NCBI GenBank assembly: GCA_029974635.1
Contig: JARKQY010000028.1
Location: 1 to 64,000 of the forward strand
Length of the DNA: 64,000 bases
Origin: Bacillota bacterium
Lineage (GTDB): Bacteria > Bacillota > UBA4882 > UBA8346
Direction: 5' to 3'
Shown here piece after piece: positions 53,197-63,749 of this stretch; position 1 is the first letter of the stretch, and the number at the start of each line of letters is the position of its first letter. Both the position numbers and the translations under genes were made by a program. Below the pieces are notes generated by a model. That model saw only the letters and a list, made by a program, of their open reading frames with translations, was not told the DNA's origin and did no database searches.

Positions 53197-54420
53197 TCAT
53201 ACTAATTTCAACACTTGGTAGTCTTTCTTCCCTTTACGTAAAATTATTTTATCATCCTTCACATCGGTTAAACGGACAATATGATTAATGTCGGTAATTC
53301 TTTGATCATATAAGGAAATTCCCCCCTGGGTAATGAGCCGCTTGGCATCACTGTTGGAGGCTGCCAGGTTTGCTCTTTTAAGCAATTCGACAATGGAAAG
53401 TCCGGTGGCAAGATCCACTTTGGACAAATCAATGGAAGGCATTGCCTGTTCGTTACCACTGCCGCCAAAAAAAGCTGCCGCTGCGTCCATGGCTTTTTTA
53501 GCTTCTGCCTCGCCATGAGTCAGTCTGGTAACCTCATAAGCCAATATTTTTTTGGCTTCATTGATTTCCTGCCCCTTTAAAGTGCCTAAACGGCGGACTT
53601 CATCCATCGGTAAGAATGTATATAAGGCTAAAAATCTTTCCACATCCTGATCTTCAGTGTTGCGCCAGTATTGGTAGTATTCATACGGGCTGGTTTTTTG
53701 GGGATCAAGCCATACTGCGCCAGCTTCGGTTTTCCCCATTTTTTTGCCACTTGAGGTTGTCAGCAACGGAAAGGTTATTCCATAAGCTTCCTTTCCTTCA
53801 AGCCGGCGAATCAAATCCGCGCCATATAAAATATTGGACCATTGGTCGTCGCCACCCATCTGCAATTTGCAGCCGTATTCCCGAAATAAAACCAGGAAGT
53901 CGTATGATTGCAGTAACATATAGTTAAATTCGATAAAAGAGAGTCCCTTCTCCATCCTTGACTTGAAACATTCGGCAGTCAGCATCCGGTTCACTGAAAA
54001 CTGTGAACCGATGTCCCGTAGGAATTCAATATAGTTCAGCTTTAAAAGCCAATCCCCGTTATTCACCATCAATGCTTCTCCATCAGAAAAATCAATAAAC
54101 CGAGAAAATTGCTCTTTAAAACGGGCGGCATTATATTTGATAGTTTCCTGGGTAATCATTTTCCGCATTTCAGTCTTCCCGCTGGGATCGCCAATCATAG
54201 CCGTGCCGCCTCCCAAAATAACAATCGGACGATGACCGACCCGCTGCATATTGGCCATTGCCATAATCGGCAAAAGACTTCCCGCGTGCAGGCTATCCGC
54301 GGTGGGATCAAACCCAATATAAAAAGTTACCCGCTCTTTTTCAAGCAGTTGATAAAGAGGTTCCTGGTGTGTGGTTTGTTGAATAAATCCCCGTTCTCGC
54401 AAAGCATCGAATACCGTCAT
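53197..54420 (-). CDS. tyrS: Tyrosyl-tRNA synthetase
   Basis: This 407-residue class I synthetase charges tRNA-Tyr. It has the HIGH-like motif HAGS at 45-48, KKMGKTEAG as the KMSKS loop and an S4-type RNA-binding domain at the C-terminus ([10 protein letters not shown]). The length fits the TyrZ-like group. GGGAGG lies seven bases before the ATG. Expression is controlled by a T-box leader with a TAC specifier and a consensus promoter. Confidence 0.96.
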   Translation of the reverse strand: MTVFDALRERGFIQQTTHQEPLYQLLEKERVTFYIGFDPTADSLHAGSLLPIMAMANMQRVGHRPIVILGGGTAMIGDPSGKTEMRKMITQETIKYNAARFKEQFSRFIDFSDGEALMVNNGDWLLKLNYIEFLRDIGSQFSVNRMLTAECFKSRMEKGLSFIEFNYMLLQSYDFLVLFREYGCKLQMGGDDQWSNILYGADLIRRLEGKEAYGITFPLLTTSSGKKMGKTEAGAVWLDPQKTSPYEYYQYWRNTEDQDVERFLALYTFLPMDEVRRLGTLKGQEINEAKKILAYEVTRLTHGEAEAKKAMDAAAAFFGGSGNEQAMPSIDLSKVDLATGLSIVELLKRANLAASNSDAKRLITQGGISLYDQRITDINHIVRLTDVKDDKIILRKGKKDYQVLKLV

Positions 54421-54532
54421 GATAATTCCTCCCGGATCTTTTTTAGTTTAACTTTTTTAACTCTGCGCCTTTGTCACCATAGTGACGACGTCTCTGCGCG
54501 AGTAAATGTTTTTAATGACTTCAACTATAACA

Positions 54533-54795
54533 AAAAACCCTGCATCTTTTTAAGGACGAGGGTTTTCGTGGTACCACCTTAATTCGCAAGCATTACGCAG
54601 TAATGCTTACCTTCCTACCGCAATAACGGGCGGCTCCCGTCCCAACCTACTTTTTTCAGCCGGAGACTCCAGAGGGTAATTCGACTATCGCATCCGGTAG
54701 ATTTGCAGCTAACATCTACTCTCTTTTGTCACTACGATAGTTTTCTTTGGTATACCTAATACCTGAATCTGTCATTGTCGTTCAAATATTTTATT
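54533..54795 (-). ncRNA. T-box leader of tyrS
   Basis: The minus strand has the T-box AAGGTGGTACCACG (54567-54580), whose TGGT pairs with the tRNA-Tyr ACCA end. Further down are a terminator/antiterminator region with AACCCT/AGGGTT and a T run, and upstream the stem I signature AGAGTAGA. The likely specifier is TAC at 54676-54678, in GAATTACC. Uncharged tRNA-Tyr would allow readthrough. Confidence 0.88.
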
Positions 54796-54801
54796 GAAGG
54801 A

Positions 54802-54830
54802 ATTATACCATGTAACCCGGGAATGGGCAA
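54802..54830 (-). promoter_or_regulatory. Sigma-A promoter of tyrS leader
   Basis: Minus strand TTGCCC (54825-54830), 17-base spacer and perfect TATAAT (54802-54807). It places the start of the T-box RNA near 54795. Confidence 0.7.
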
Positions 54831-54843
54831 GAGTAAACTTCTT

Positions 54844-55857
54844 TTAGTGGCCTTGATGGAATCCTGACTGTAATTTATTGACTAGGCTTTCCAAAAAACT
54901 CGTATACGTGGTTTGAGGAAGTTGAGCCAGGCAATTTTTAGCCCATTTCATATGTAACACGGCATAGTTCAATGATTTATTGAAAATCCCCGTTTCTTTC
55001 ATCAAATCCTCAATCCGGGATAGATTCACATCACTGAGTTCCCGTTTATTGATGACATCGGATACCCAGGCGCCGTATTCCGGATGCTGTAAAAGAAGAA
55101 TAACCGGGAGTGTGACGTTCCCTTTCACTAAATCTTCCCGCTTGGGTTTACCCATCCGGATGGATTCACCGCAAAAATCCATAACATCATCGCTGATTTG
55201 AAAGGCCAATCCAAAATGAAGGCCGAAATCGCCGAGCAAATTTACATGTCGCGGGTGAGCCCCAGCTATAATAGCCCCTGATTTACAGACGTTTTGTATA
55301 AAAATCGCGGTTTTAAGACTGACTCGTTCATAATAACGTTCAATGCCAATATGGGGGCAGTAAAGGTCTTCGGCTTGCCTTAATTCTCCATCACTCATAC
55401 ACTGAACGGTATTCGCCATTAAATGCACGATCGATCCCATTCCGGGGCTTTCAGCCAAGGTATCAAATGCTTTTGTAAATAAATAATCCCCGCATAACAC
55501 GGCATATTGAGGGCTCCAAACCTGATGAACCGAAGGCTGGTGACGACGAAATTCAGCATCATCAATAATATCATCATGCACCAGGGACGCCATATGGATT
55601 AATTCGCAAGCCGCCGCTGTCCGGATCAATTCTCGCGTGATCTCAGAGAAAATAAGACCGCTATATAATACCATCAAAGGCCTGATTCGTTTCCCGGAAC
55701 TCTGTAATAAATAATCGCACATCTTCCGGATTACACCGGTACTCTGCGAGAAAATGAGCGCCAGTTCGTTTTCAATTACTTGCAGTCCCGGTTTTTGGGG
55801 TTCACGAAGCTCCAATCTTTGCAAATAAGTTGTGATTTCGGGGGTGTTTACCGCCAT
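54844..55857 (-). CDS. Polyprenyl diphosphate synthase
   Basis: This 337-residue trans-prenyltransferase chains isopentenyl units. The first Asp-rich motif DDIIDDAEFRR (near residue 95) and the second DDVMD (near 220) are intact, and KRIRP near 55 binds IPP. The residues before the first motif lack large aromatic blocks, pointing to a long (heptaprenyl or longer) product for quinones. No small HepS subunit is adjacent. GGTGG lies eight bases before the ATG. It follows the gmhA-like gene on the same strand. Confidence 0.88.
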   Translation of the reverse strand: MAVNTPEITTYLQRLELREPQKPGLQVIENELALIFSQSTGVIRKMCDYLLQSSGKRIRPLMVLYSGLIFSEITRELIRTAAACELIHMASLVHDDIIDDAEFRRHQPSVHQVWSPQYAVLCGDYLFTKAFDTLAESPGMGSIVHLMANTVQCMSDGELRQAEDLYCPHIGIERYYERVSLKTAIFIQNVCKSGAIIAGAHPRHVNLLGDFGLHFGLAFQISDDVMDFCGESIRMGKPKREDLVKGNVTLPVILLLQHPEYGAWVSDVINKRELSDVNLSRIEDLMKETGIFNKSLNYAVLHMKWAKNCLAQLPQTTYTSFLESLVNKLQSGFHQGH

Positions 55858-55904
55858 GGATTATCCACCATTTATTCGTTGATTACTACTATTATTGCCA
55901 TTTA

Positions 55905-56552
55905 TCATCGAAAAAACTCATCTTCCAGCATGGCGCAAAGCGTATGATAAATCGGCAAATGATACTCCTGAATTCGAAAGGTTTCCCATGCGGGAACCCG
56001 GATTAAAATATCACAGTAATCTTTCAGTCTGCCGCCGGTTTCTCCAGTTAATCCCACGGTTTTAATTGCGAATACTTTCGCCACCATTACCGCGTTAACG
56101 ATATTCGCCGAGTTACCGGAGGTGCTTATAGCGACTAAAACATCGCTCTGCTTCCCATACCCATAAATTTGTTGCGCATAAATCATATCCGGGTCTATAT
56201 CATTACTGAAAGCCGAATTTAGGGCTGTTTGACTCACCAGGGAAAAAGCGGCAAGGGCGCTCTGCAGTTTATTAGCAAGGTATTCCCCGTTATCCGGATA
56301 AGCGGCCTGCAATCGTTTCCTGTCTTCAGCCTTAATCTCCCGCCGCAATTGAAATCCTTTCATCAACTCACCTACAATATGTTCGGAATCAGCGGCGCTT
56401 CCGCCATTTCCGCATACCAACAGCTTTCCTCCCATTGTAAAACAATCCCGCATTGCATAAAAAGCGGCTGCAATTTCTGGTTGGCATCGAATTAAATTGG
56501 GATAATCCTTGATCAAACGGGCCAATTTTTCGGCAACCGAGATTTTCATCAT
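55905..56552 (-). CDS. gmhA: Sedoheptulose-7-phosphate isomerase (GmhA-like SIS protein)
   Basis: This 215-residue SIS-domain protein has CGNGGSAADSEHIVGEL at about 47-63 and ISTSGNSANIV at about 136-146, the GmhA signatures, with HIVGELM and AICAML-like helices. GmhA starts ADP-heptose synthesis for LPS cores or S-layer glycans. No other heptose gene is in the window. I start it at ATG 56552 behind GGGAAGTGG; a TTG at 56567 is possible. It supports, but does not prove, an outer envelope layer. Confidence 0.88.
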   Translation of the reverse strand: MMKISVAEKLARLIKDYPNLIRCQPEIAAAFYAMRDCFTMGGKLLVCGNGGSAADSEHIVGELMKGFQLRREIKAEDRKRLQAAYPDNGEYLANKLQSALAAFSLVSQTALNSAFSNDIDPDMIYAQQIYGYGKQSDVLVAISTSGNSANIVNAVMVAKVFAIKTVGLTGETGGRLKDYCDILIRVPAWETFRIQEYHLPIYHTLCAMLEDEFFR

Positions 56553-56721
56553 AGCGCCACTTCCCAAAGAATTAATTTAACAGCTATACTATGTATATGC
56601 CATCAGTTTCCAAAAAATTCAAATCCATGAAAAACTAAAATGATGAATTAAATCTTGGCACTTGTAACTTCTTGTTATATAATTGTGATATTGAGTTACA
56701 TTTTAGGAGGTGTTTCCATCG

Positions 56722-57492
56722 ATGAAAAAGTCTGGTTGGATTATTACCATTATTGCTATCGTAGTAGTAGCAACATCTTTGGCTTTATACTTTACCGGTG
56801 TGATTAAACCGGTTCTTGCTCCCGTCAACCCCGTGTTAAAAGTAGGTACCGATGCAACGTATGCCCCCTTCGAGACCATTGATGCGTCTGGAAACTACGT
56901 GGGATTTGATATGGAGTTCATTAAATTGGTCGCGGATGAACTGGGTGTGGAGCTCGAACTCCAAAACGTCGGATGGGACGGCATTATTCCCGGTTTAATG
57001 AACGGTAATTACGATTGCCTGATCTCCGCCATGACAATTACAGCCGAACGTAAAAAACAAATTGCGTTTTCAATACCTTATTTTTCAATCCGGCAAGCTA
57101 TCGTTGTAAAAGAAAATAACAATTCAGTCAAGACACCGGATGATCTTATCGGCAGAACGGTTGCAGTCCAAAACGGCACCACCGGAGATTTATACGCCAG
57201 CAAAATCAAAAACGCCAAAATGAAACGTTTTGATACCAATCCTCAGGCCGTTCAGGAATTAATAAACAACAACGCCGATGCGGCAGTAATGGACGATCTC
57301 GTTGCCTATGACGCCATTAAAAGCAGTAAAGGCTTAAAGGTTGTTCCGATTGAAAATATCGAGCAGGAAGATTACGGAATCGGCATCCGCAAAGACAATC
57401 AACAACTGATAGACAAAATTAACAAGGCCATCGAGGCGATTCAGGAAAACGGCAAACTGGATGAACTGATTGCAAAATATAAGTCACAATAA
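56722..57492 (+). CDS. Amino-acid ABC transporter binding protein
   Basis: This 256-residue polar-amino-acid binding protein (family 3) has an uncleaved-type N-terminal membrane anchor (about 6-27) rather than a lipobox. The fold is marked by VGTDATYAPFETID, GFDMEFIKLVADELG and ISAMTITAERKK. AGGAGGTG precedes ATG 56722. It heads a three-gene importer, and a hairpin after it (57512-57543) would keep its mRNA more abundant than the permease mRNA. The ligand is probably a polar amino acid but cannot be fixed. Confidence 0.92.
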   Translation: MKKSGWIITIIAIVVVATSLALYFTGVIKPVLAPVNPVLKVGTDATYAPFETIDASGNYVGFDMEFIKLVADELGVELELQNVGWDGIIPGLMNGNYDCLISAMTITAERKKQIAFSIPYFSIRQAIVVKENNNSVKTPDDLIGRTVAVQNGTTGDLYASKIKNAKMKRFDTNPQAVQELINNNADAAVMDDLVAYDAIKSSKGLKVVPIENIEQEDYGIGIRKDNQQLIDKINKAIEAIQENGKLDELIAKYKSQ

Positions 57493-57511
57493 TAAATCTT
57501 AAAGTTTCGAG

Positions 57512-57543
57512 ATGGTCAAAAGGCAACCTTGCTTTTTGACCAT
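57512..57543 (+). terminator. Hairpin between binding protein and permease genes
   Basis: ATGGTCAAAA pairs with TTTTGACCAT, with a 12-base loop, followed by ACTTTCTATTT. It is a partial terminator or mRNA 3' stabiliser. Confidence 0.7.
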
Positions 57544-57577
57544 ACTTTCTATTTAAGGTAAAAAGGATGTATTTGAA

Positions 57578-58558
57578 TTGCTAAAAAACAAACTACGATT
57601 TCTGTTTCGAATCATCTTTATATTGGTATTATTATTGACAAGCTTTGGGGCCGTTCAGGCGGAATCCAAAACGACCGCTGATTTAAAGATAATTTCCGAT
57701 CCCCTGGGAGCCACTGTTTATGTAGATGGTAACCTTACCAAACTACATACTCCTTGTACCATCAAAGACTTGTCCATTGGTGATCACCGTATTGAGCTTC
57801 GAAAATCAAAATACCGAAACGAAAAAAAAGTGGTTACCGTTAAGCCGGGCCAAAATTCTGAAGAGTTTTCAATGGCCGAAACCTCACTCTATTATATGTG
57901 GTTAAGTCTCCCCGCATTGCTGCTCGGGGCGTTAATGACCTTATTTCTTACCTGCGTCGCAGTGTTTAACGGAATAATAATTGGCACATTTACGGGGGTA
58001 TGCCGGGTTATTCATAATAAGATTGTAAATATGGCTGCCGGAATTTATGTCGATTTCATACGGGGTACTCCGCTTTTAGTGCAAATTTTCATGATTCACT
58101 TCGGAACCCCGCCGATTTTAGGAATACTCTTCAATAACGGCCAGCCGATTCCCATTAACCCCTTTTTATCGGCATTACTGGCACTAAGTATTAATAGCGG
58201 TGCATATGTCGCCGAAATCGTCCGAGCCGGCATTCAATCCATCGATAGAGGACAAATGGAAGCCGCCCGTTCTCTGGGGATGTCCTATAAACATTCAATG
58301 CGTTTCGTGATTTTGCCCCAAGCATTGAAACGGGTAATCCCCCCCCTGGGGAATGAATTCATTGCCATGCTGAAAGATTCATCCCTGGTTTCGGTCATCG
58401 GAATGGAGGAACTGGTTCGGAAAGCACAAATCATCGTAACCCGTTCTTATCGGCCGACGGAGACCTGGCTGGAAGTTGGATTACTCTTCTTAGTAATGAC
58501 CATTCCCTTTACCAGAATTGTTTCCCGGTTGGAAAGGAGGTTGAAGGTCAATGATTAA
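57578..58558 (+). CDS. PEGA-domain/amino-acid ABC permease fusion
   Basis: This 326-residue protein combines a signal peptide (about 8-28, ending VQAES), a PEGA domain (about 35-99: [16 protein letters not shown] and [18 protein letters not shown]) and a HisM/GlnP-type permease (105-326) with the EAA loop [20 protein letters not shown] and [26 protein letters not shown] domains normally lie on envelope proteins; I have not seen one fused to this permease. The start is TTG behind AAGGATG. The ATPase start overlaps its end by eight bases. Confidence 0.88.
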   Translation: MLKNKLRFLFRIIFILVLLLTSFGAVQAESKTTADLKIISDPLGATVYVDGNLTKLHTPCTIKDLSIGDHRIELRKSKYRNEKKVVTVKPGQNSEEFSMAETSLYYMWLSLPALLLGALMTLFLTCVAVFNGIIIGTFTGVCRVIHNKIVNMAAGIYVDFIRGTPLLVQIFMIHFGTPPILGILFNNGQPIPINPFLSALLALSINSGAYVAEIVRAGIQSIDRGQMEAARSLGMSYKHSMRFVILPQALKRVIPPLGNEFIAMLKDSSLVSVIGMEELVRKAQIIVTRSYRPTETWLEVGLLFLVMTIPFTRIVSRLERRLKVND

Positions 58559-59279
58559 GGTTGAAAATCTTCATAAAAAATTTCGGCACCTTCACGTCCT
58601 TAAAGGAATCACCACTCGTATCGTCAAAGGCGAGGTCGTCTGCGTAATCGGACCTAGCGGTTCGGGTAAAAGCACTTTTTTAAGATGTTTAAATCTCTTG
58701 GAAAAACCATCCGGGGGAAGTATCTATATTGAAGGGATCGATGTAACCGACCATTCCCTAATTAATGTAAATGAAGTCCGGGCTGAAGTTGGAATGGTAT
58801 TTCAACGTTTTAATCTTTTTCCCCACAAAACGGCCTTGGAAAATATTACTATGGCTCCGATGAAAGTACGGGGTCTCTCGGTTGAAGAGGCCACCGAAAG
58901 AGCTTACGAACTTTTAGATCGAGTCGGGCTCCGGCATAAAGCCGATGTTTACCCGGATCATCTATCGGGTGGCCAGCAACAACGTATAGCCATTGCGCGT
59001 TCTCTCGCGATGAAACCGAAGGTGATGTTGTTTGATGAACCCACCTCAGCCCTGGATCCGGAAATGATTCAAGAGGTGCTGGATGTCATGAAGAATTTGG
59101 CCCGGGACGGAATGACCATGATTGTGGTCACTCATGAAATGGGTTTTGCTAAGGAAGTAGCCCACCGGGTTTTATTTATGGATGAGGGGGAAATTTTAGA
59201 AGAGGGCGCTCCGGAAGAATTATTTAATACCGCCCGGCATGATCGCGCCAAACAATTTTTGAGTAAGATTTTAAAATAA
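58551..59279 (+). CDS. glnQ: Amino-acid ABC transporter ATPase
   Basis: This 242-residue ATPase of the GlnQ/HisP family has Walker [10 protein letters not shown] (33-41), Q-loop [10 protein letters not shown], signature [15 protein letters not shown], Walker [15 protein letters not shown] and switch His in VTHEMGFA. It ends the three-gene importer; its ATG lies eight bases inside the permease gene, behind GGAAAGGAGG. The letter assignment glnQ is by family, not by substrate. Confidence 0.93.
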   Translation: MIKVENLHKKFRHLHVLKGITTRIVKGEVVCVIGPSGSGKSTFLRCLNLLEKPSGGSIYIEGIDVTDHSLINVNEVRAEVGMVFQRFNLFPHKTALENITMAPMKVRGLSVEEATERAYELLDRVGLRHKADVYPDHLSGGQQQRIAIARSLAMKPKVMLFDEPTSALDPEMIQEVLDVMKNLARDGMTMIVVTHEMGFAKEVAHRVLFMDEGEILEEGAPEELFNTARHDRAKQFLSKILK

Positions 59280-59340
59280 ATTTTGCATAGAAATGAACTC
59301 ACTTCAGGACAGATCAAAATAAAAAATTTTTGCTTTATTA

Positions 59341-59370
59341 AAAAACCCGGCATTTCAAAGCCGGGTTTTT
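59341..59370. terminator. Bidirectional terminator between glnQ-like gene and pgi
   Basis: An 11-bp perfect stem (AAAAACCCGGC and complement) with an 8-base loop, between two converging genes. Confidence 0.88.
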
Positions 59371-59385
59371 CGCAACAAGATATCT

Positions 59386-60735
59386 TTATAAGCGGGCTTC
59401 CAACTTAGTCTTTTCAGCCTCATATCCGGGTTTACCCAACAAAGCAAACATATTCTTCTTGTAAGCCTCCACCCCGGGCTGATCGAATGGATTTACCGCA
59501 TTTAGATAACCGCTGATCCCACAAGCCTTTTCAAAGAGATAAACCAATTTGCCAAAATAATACGGATTTATTTCCGGGGTTCGAATCACCAAATTGGGGA
59601 CTCCACCATCGTTATGGGCAAGTAGAGTGCCCTCAAAGGCTTTTTGATTTACAAACTCCATATTTTTGCCGCTTAAAAAGTTCAAACCGTCAATATTGTT
59701 CGGATCATTGGGAATCGTCACCGAGCGGCGCGGTTTATCCACCCATAGGACGGTTTCAAATATATCGCGCCTTCCTTCCTGGATATATTGGCCCATGGAA
59801 TGAAGATCCGTGGAAAAATCACAAGCTGCCGGAAAAATACCTTTATGATCCTTACCTTCGCTCTCGCCATAAAGCTGCTTCCACCATTCGGCGAAATAAT
59901 GCAAACCCGGTTCGTAATTAACTAAAATCTCAACCATTTTCCCTTTCCGGTACAATATAGTCCGGGCTGCAGCATACTGGTTGGCGATATTGGTTTCCAA
60001 ATCACCAGTTTGATAATCCTTATACCCGTCGGAGGCACCGTTCATGAGCTCTTGAATATTTATACCGCTCACTGCGATAGGCAAAAGGCCTACCGGTGTC
60101 AACACTGAAAAACGTCCGCCAACATCATCGGGAATTACAAATTGAGTATAACCTTCCACATCCGCCAACTTTTTTAACGCGCCTCTAGATTTATCGGTGG
60201 TAGCGTAAATCCGGTTCTTGGCTTCAGCTTCCCCATATTTCTTTACCAATAAATCCTTAATCAAACGGAAAGCAACCGCCGGCTCCGTAGTAGTTCCCGA
60301 TTTGGAGATCACATTCACCGAAAAGTCTCTCTCGGCCAATATCTCCAGTAATTCCGCCGTATAAGTGGGACTAATGGTCTGCCCCAAATAAAAAATCTGC
60401 GGGTACTTCCGCTTATTGCCATCCAATTGGTTCACAAATGAATGGTTTAATAAATCAATGGCCGCCCTGGCTCCCAGGTAAGAACCCCCAATGCCGATGA
60501 CCACCAATGCCTCGGAAGTATCTTGAATTTTTTGAGCCGCTTTTAAAATATTCTGAAACTCCTGGCGATCATATTTCACCGGGAGATCAACCCATCCTAA
60601 AAAATAATTTCCTGCTCCAGTCTTGTTATGCAGTAAATCATGAGCCTGTTTAACTTGACCCGCTATCATTCCCAGCTCATGATCCTGAATGAATGGTTTG
60701 GTTTTGGATAAGTCGAGTTTCAATTCCTTTGCCAT
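59386..60735 (-). CDS. pgi: Glucose-6-phosphate isomerase
   Basis: This 449-residue enzyme interconverts glucose-6-phosphate and fructose-6-phosphate. It is the shorter Firmicutes form. Signatures are [10 protein letters not shown] near 83-92, [12 protein letters not shown] near 138-149, [14 protein letters not shown] and the C-terminal active-site Lys region. ATG 60735 follows GGAGGGG by seven bases; a start at 60783 adds residues without homology. It is likely monocistronic. Glucose-1-phosphate from the phosphorylase would enter here through phosphoglucomutase. Confidence 0.95.
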   Translation of the reverse strand: MAKELKLDLSKTKPFIQDHELGMIAGQVKQAHDLLHNKTGAGNYFLGWVDLPVKYDRQEFQNILKAAQKIQDTSEALVVIGIGGSYLGARAAIDLLNHSFVNQLDGNKRKYPQIFYLGQTISPTYTAELLEILAERDFSVNVISKSGTTTEPAVAFRLIKDLLVKKYGEAEAKNRIYATTDKSRGALKKLADVEGYTQFVIPDDVGGRFSVLTPVGLLPIAVSGINIQELMNGASDGYKDYQTGDLETNIANQYAAARTILYRKGKMVEILVNYEPGLHYFAEWWKQLYGESEGKDHKGIFPAACDFSTDLHSMGQYIQEGRRDIFETVLWVDKPRRSVTIPNDPNNIDGLNFLSGKNMEFVNQKAFEGTLLAHNDGGVPNLVIRTPEINPYYFGKLVYLFEKACGISGYLNAVNPFDQPGVEAYKKNMFALLGKPGYEAEKTKLEARL

Positions 60736-60888
60736 GTCTAACCCCTCCGCAGCAATAACAATTTTCAATGGGTAACGAATCAATCCAATACAAAACTAAA
60801 CAAAAAGGTTCGCCGATATTTAAAAATCTCCTGCTATTCGATTTAAATTTATACCTTGGATTTTTTGATAAATAATAACTGATGAAAA

Positions 60889-60906
60889 AACCCGCCAAAG
60901 CGGGTT
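60889..60906 (-). terminator. Terminator after the Gfo/Idh oxidoreductase gene
   Basis: AACCCGC/GCGGGTT with a CAAA loop is followed on the minus strand by TTTTTTCATC, about 160 bp past the stop, beyond structured element S copy B. Confidence 0.85.
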
Positions 60907-60946
60907 CTAGACGAACAATAATCATTACCAATTGTTAAATCAACTT

Positions 60947-61067
60947 GAATTCGGCAGGATTCAAGACTTGCCGAATTCCAAGCAAATGAACCGATTCGGC
61001 GATTTTTCTAAGGGTGATTAGAAAAATTCATTTACACTTTACCGTCCTAGGGCGTTACGAATCGAGG
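60947..61067 (+). ncRNA. Structured repeat element S, copy B
   Basis: Stem 1: GAATTCGGCA (60947-60956) with 60969-60978, extended by one G-U and one G-C pair. Outer stem: CGATTCG (60992-60998) with CGAATCG (61058-61064), followed by AGG as in copy A. Inner stem: ATTTTTCTAA (61002-61011) with 61018-61027. Several positions differ from copy A by paired changes. Its + end lies one base before the oxidoreductase stop codon. Confidence 0.6.
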
Positions 61068-61068
61068 A

Positions 61069-62118
61069 TCAAGCCAACGCATATTGCGACACTTTGTCCA
61101 CCTTAACAATGTCTTGTTCAGTAATGGATTGCAGAATAGCATACACCGTCCGGAGATCACCGATCTCCATTTCGGGGGTTACAGCAATGGGTTCGGTTCC
61201 CGTAAGGGCGTTATAAAAATTGAGCAACTCATTGTAATAGCCTCTCTTCGGCCTGAAACCGACAGTTTCATGGCCGCCATCATTATAGAAGATATTAACC
61301 ATTCCGCATTGAGTATCTTCCAGGTAAATCATTCCCTCGGTTCCAAAAATGCGGAGGCCTACCAAAGGCCGCTGTACTTCCTGCCCGGATGGATAATACG
61401 AAAAATGGCCGACGACTCCGTTCATAAAATAAAGATTCGTTGTCACCACAGCATAGGGACTAAAATCATCCTTTTGCGGAACTCCAAAGGCCTGCAAATA
61501 ACGAATCCCGCCAAAAATATGGCGGAGTCCCGCTAAATCGTGAATCGCCGCATCTAAAATATCACCGCCTGGATATGCCGGGTGTTGACGCCATTCAGTT
61601 GCGGAAAAAGTATCCTTAATCATTGAACACGGGAAGCAACTGGTGCTGTTATAAACAAAAAATACCGGATTGCCAACTCGTTGCTCGCGTACTAAATCCC
61701 GGATAATGTTGAATTCGTCGCTATACCGGTAATTCTCGGCGATCATCATTTGAATGCCATACTGCCTGGGTAATTCCAAAGTATCCATCGCTTGCTCAAC
61801 AGTGGCGCTAATGGGCTTTTCCAGAATAATATTCTTGCCCGAACGGGCTACCATTTCAGCGACTACATGGTTTTTGGCAATCGGGACCATGATATCGACG
61901 GCTTGAATGTCGCCGCGTTCAATCATCAACTGGCAATCAGTGTAAATATCCCTGCCCGGATTTAAACCCAAACGGTTGCCCCACTCTTCCGCCTTGTTTT
62001 TATCGACGTCACATAGCGCCACGATTTCGTATTTGTCCGAAAGCTCCTGGTAAGCCGGGTAATGAAGCCTTTCCCAGGCCAATCCGGTTCCAATAACTCC
62101 TACTCGAATCTTTGCCAT
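61069..62118 (-). CDS. Gfo/Idh/MocA-family oxidoreductase
   Basis: This 349-residue NAD(P)-dependent oxidoreductase has a Rossmann domain opening VGVIGTGLAWERLHYPAY, then LCDVDKNKAEEWGNRLG and the EKPISATVEQA motif, whose Lys is part of the active site. The C-terminal alpha/beta domain contains GGDILDAAIHDLAGLRHIFGG with the catalytic-type Asp/His. The family handles sugars, inositols and bile-acid-type substrates; this one is not further assignable. AAAGGAGGG precedes the ATG. It lies between leuA and pgi. Confidence 0.88.
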   Translation of the reverse strand: MAKIRVGVIGTGLAWERLHYPAYQELSDKYEIVALCDVDKNKAEEWGNRLGLNPGRDIYTDCQLMIERGDIQAVDIMVPIAKNHVVAEMVARSGKNIILEKPISATVEQAMDTLELPRQYGIQMMIAENYRYSDEFNIIRDLVREQRVGNPVFFVYNSTSCFPCSMIKDTFSATEWRQHPAYPGGDILDAAIHDLAGLRHIFGGIRYLQAFGVPQKDDFSPYAVVTTNLYFMNGVVGHFSYYPSGQEVQRPLVGLRIFGTEGMIYLEDTQCGMVNIFYNDGGHETVGFRPKRGYYNELLNFYNALTGTEPIAVTPEMEIGDLRTVYAILQSITEQDIVKVDKVSQYALA

Positions 62119-62191
62119 ATAAAACCCTCCTTTTTCATTTAATTTTCCCCAGAAAAAGGAGGGTTATGATGAAAAACTATATCTTTTTGTA

Positions 62192-63724
62192 TCAAGTGAA
62201 AATCGGACTCGCTTTTTGTTTTGCGGAACGGCTAATTTTGTTTAGGGCATGAAGATATGCAATAGCGCTAGCCTCGATGATATCCGTTGATAACCCCCGG
62301 CCTACATATGCATTGCCGTTCTCCCTCACCTTGACGGTGACTTCCCCCAATGCGTCTTCACCGGAAGTAACCGCTTTAATATTGTATTCATCAAGTTTGA
62401 CCTTGATTTGAATGATCCGATCAATGGCTTTATAAATCGCATCAATGGGACCATCCCCGCATGAAGCCTCTTGAATCAATTCTCCGTCTTTTTTCAACCG
62501 AATGGTTGCTGTAGGAATCGTACTGTTCCCGGTACTGACATGTAAATAATCAAGTGCAAACCGGTCTTCCATAGCATACACTTCATCCCGTACCAAAGCT
62601 TCCAGGTCGGAATCGGAGACTTCTTTTTTCTTATCCGCCAATTCAATAAAACGTTGATAGGTTTGATCGATCTCCGTTTCAGTCAAATTGTAGCCCAATT
62701 CAATTAACCGGTTTTTGACCGCATGACGGCCGGAGTGTTTTCCTAAAACTATCTCGCTTTGACTCAAACCTACTGATTCCGGAGTCATAATTTCGTATGT
62801 CATCCGGTTTTTAAGCATGCCATCCTGATGAATTCCAGCCTCATGGGAAAAGGCGTTGGTACCCACAATGGCTTTATTATGCTGCAACGGTTTTCCGGTA
62901 AGGGTTGAAACCAAACGACTGGAACGAATGAGTTGTTCGGTATGAATCCGGGTTTCCGCCTGGAAATTTTCCGCCCTAGTTTTAATCGCCATGACAATCT
63001 CTTCCAAGGCAGCGTTTCCGGCTCGCTCCCCCAGGCCGTTAATGGTGCATTCCACTTGATCTGCCCCATTTTCAACCGCCGCCAAAGAGTTGGCCACTCC
63101 CAACCCCAGATCATTATGGCAATGGACGGAAACCTGGACCTTATCGATTCCGGGGGTGTTCTCCTTCAGGTAACTGATCAGGCGTCCGAATTCGCTGGGA
63201 ATAATATACCCCACCGTATCCGGAACATTAATAACAGTAGCGCCCGCTTTAATGACTTCGCCCAAGATACGGCACAAAAAATTCCAATCACTGCGCGTAG
63301 CATCTTCAGCCGAAAATTCCACCTTGGGACAAAGACTTTTGGCGTATTTGACAGCCGCTACCGCCATCTCAACCACTTTATCCGGTTCCTTATTCAGTTT
63401 ATATTTCATGTGAATATCGGAGGTCGCCAGAAAAGTATGAATCAACGGATCTTCAGCCTCTTTCAACGCCTCCCAGGCCCTTTCAATATCCGCCTTCACC
63501 GCCCGTGAAAGTGAGCAAACAGTAACTCCTTTTATTTCCCTGGCAATTGCCTGGACGCCGGCAAAATCACCGGGCGATGCGATGGCAAAACCGGCTTCAA
63601 TAACATCCACATTTAATCGCGCTAACTGTCTGGCTATTTGTAATTTTTCCTCAACATTCAGATTAATCCCGGCCGATTGCTCCCCGTCCCGGAGTGTGGT
63701 GTCAAAAATTTTAACCATTTTCAT
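62192..63724 (-). CDS. leuA: 2-isopropylmalate synthase
   Basis: This 510-residue enzyme condenses acetyl-CoA with 2-oxoisovalerate, the first committed step to leucine. [13 protein letters not shown] starts the TIM barrel, [15 protein letters not shown] binds the metal, and [11 protein letters not shown] follows. The C-terminal LeuA allosteric domain (about 370-500, with [12 protein letters not shown] and [16 protein letters not shown]) is complete. A related citramalate synthase activity is less likely because of the T-box. ATG 63724 follows AAGGAGG by nine bases; a longer reading to 63811 lies in the leader. Confidence 0.93.
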   Translation of the reverse strand: MKMVKIFDTTLRDGEQSAGINLNVEEKLQIARQLARLNVDVIEAGFAIASPGDFAGVQAIAREIKGVTVCSLSRAVKADIERAWEALKEAEDPLIHTFLATSDIHMKYKLNKEPDKVVEMAVAAVKYAKSLCPKVEFSAEDATRSDWNFLCRILGEVIKAGATVINVPDTVGYIIPSEFGRLISYLKENTPGIDKVQVSVHCHNDLGLGVANSLAAVENGADQVECTINGLGERAGNAALEEIVMAIKTRAENFQAETRIHTEQLIRSSRLVSTLTGKPLQHNKAIVGTNAFSHEAGIHQDGMLKNRMTYEIMTPESVGLSQSEIVLGKHSGRHAVKNRLIELGYNLTETEIDQTYQRFIELADKKKEVSDSDLEALVRDEVYAMEDRFALDYLHVSTGNSTIPTATIRLKKDGELIQEASCGDGPIDAIYKAIDRIIQIKVKLDEYNIKAVTSGEDALGEVTVKVRENGNAYVGRGLSTDIIEASAIAYLHALNKISRSAKQKASPIFT

Positions 63725-63749
63725 TTCGAGATTCCTCCTTAAATAAAAT

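Noticed and set aside
62933-63508. 191-codon + strand frame inside leuA
   Set aside because: It lies wholly antisense to a conserved enzyme and has no ribosome site or domain.
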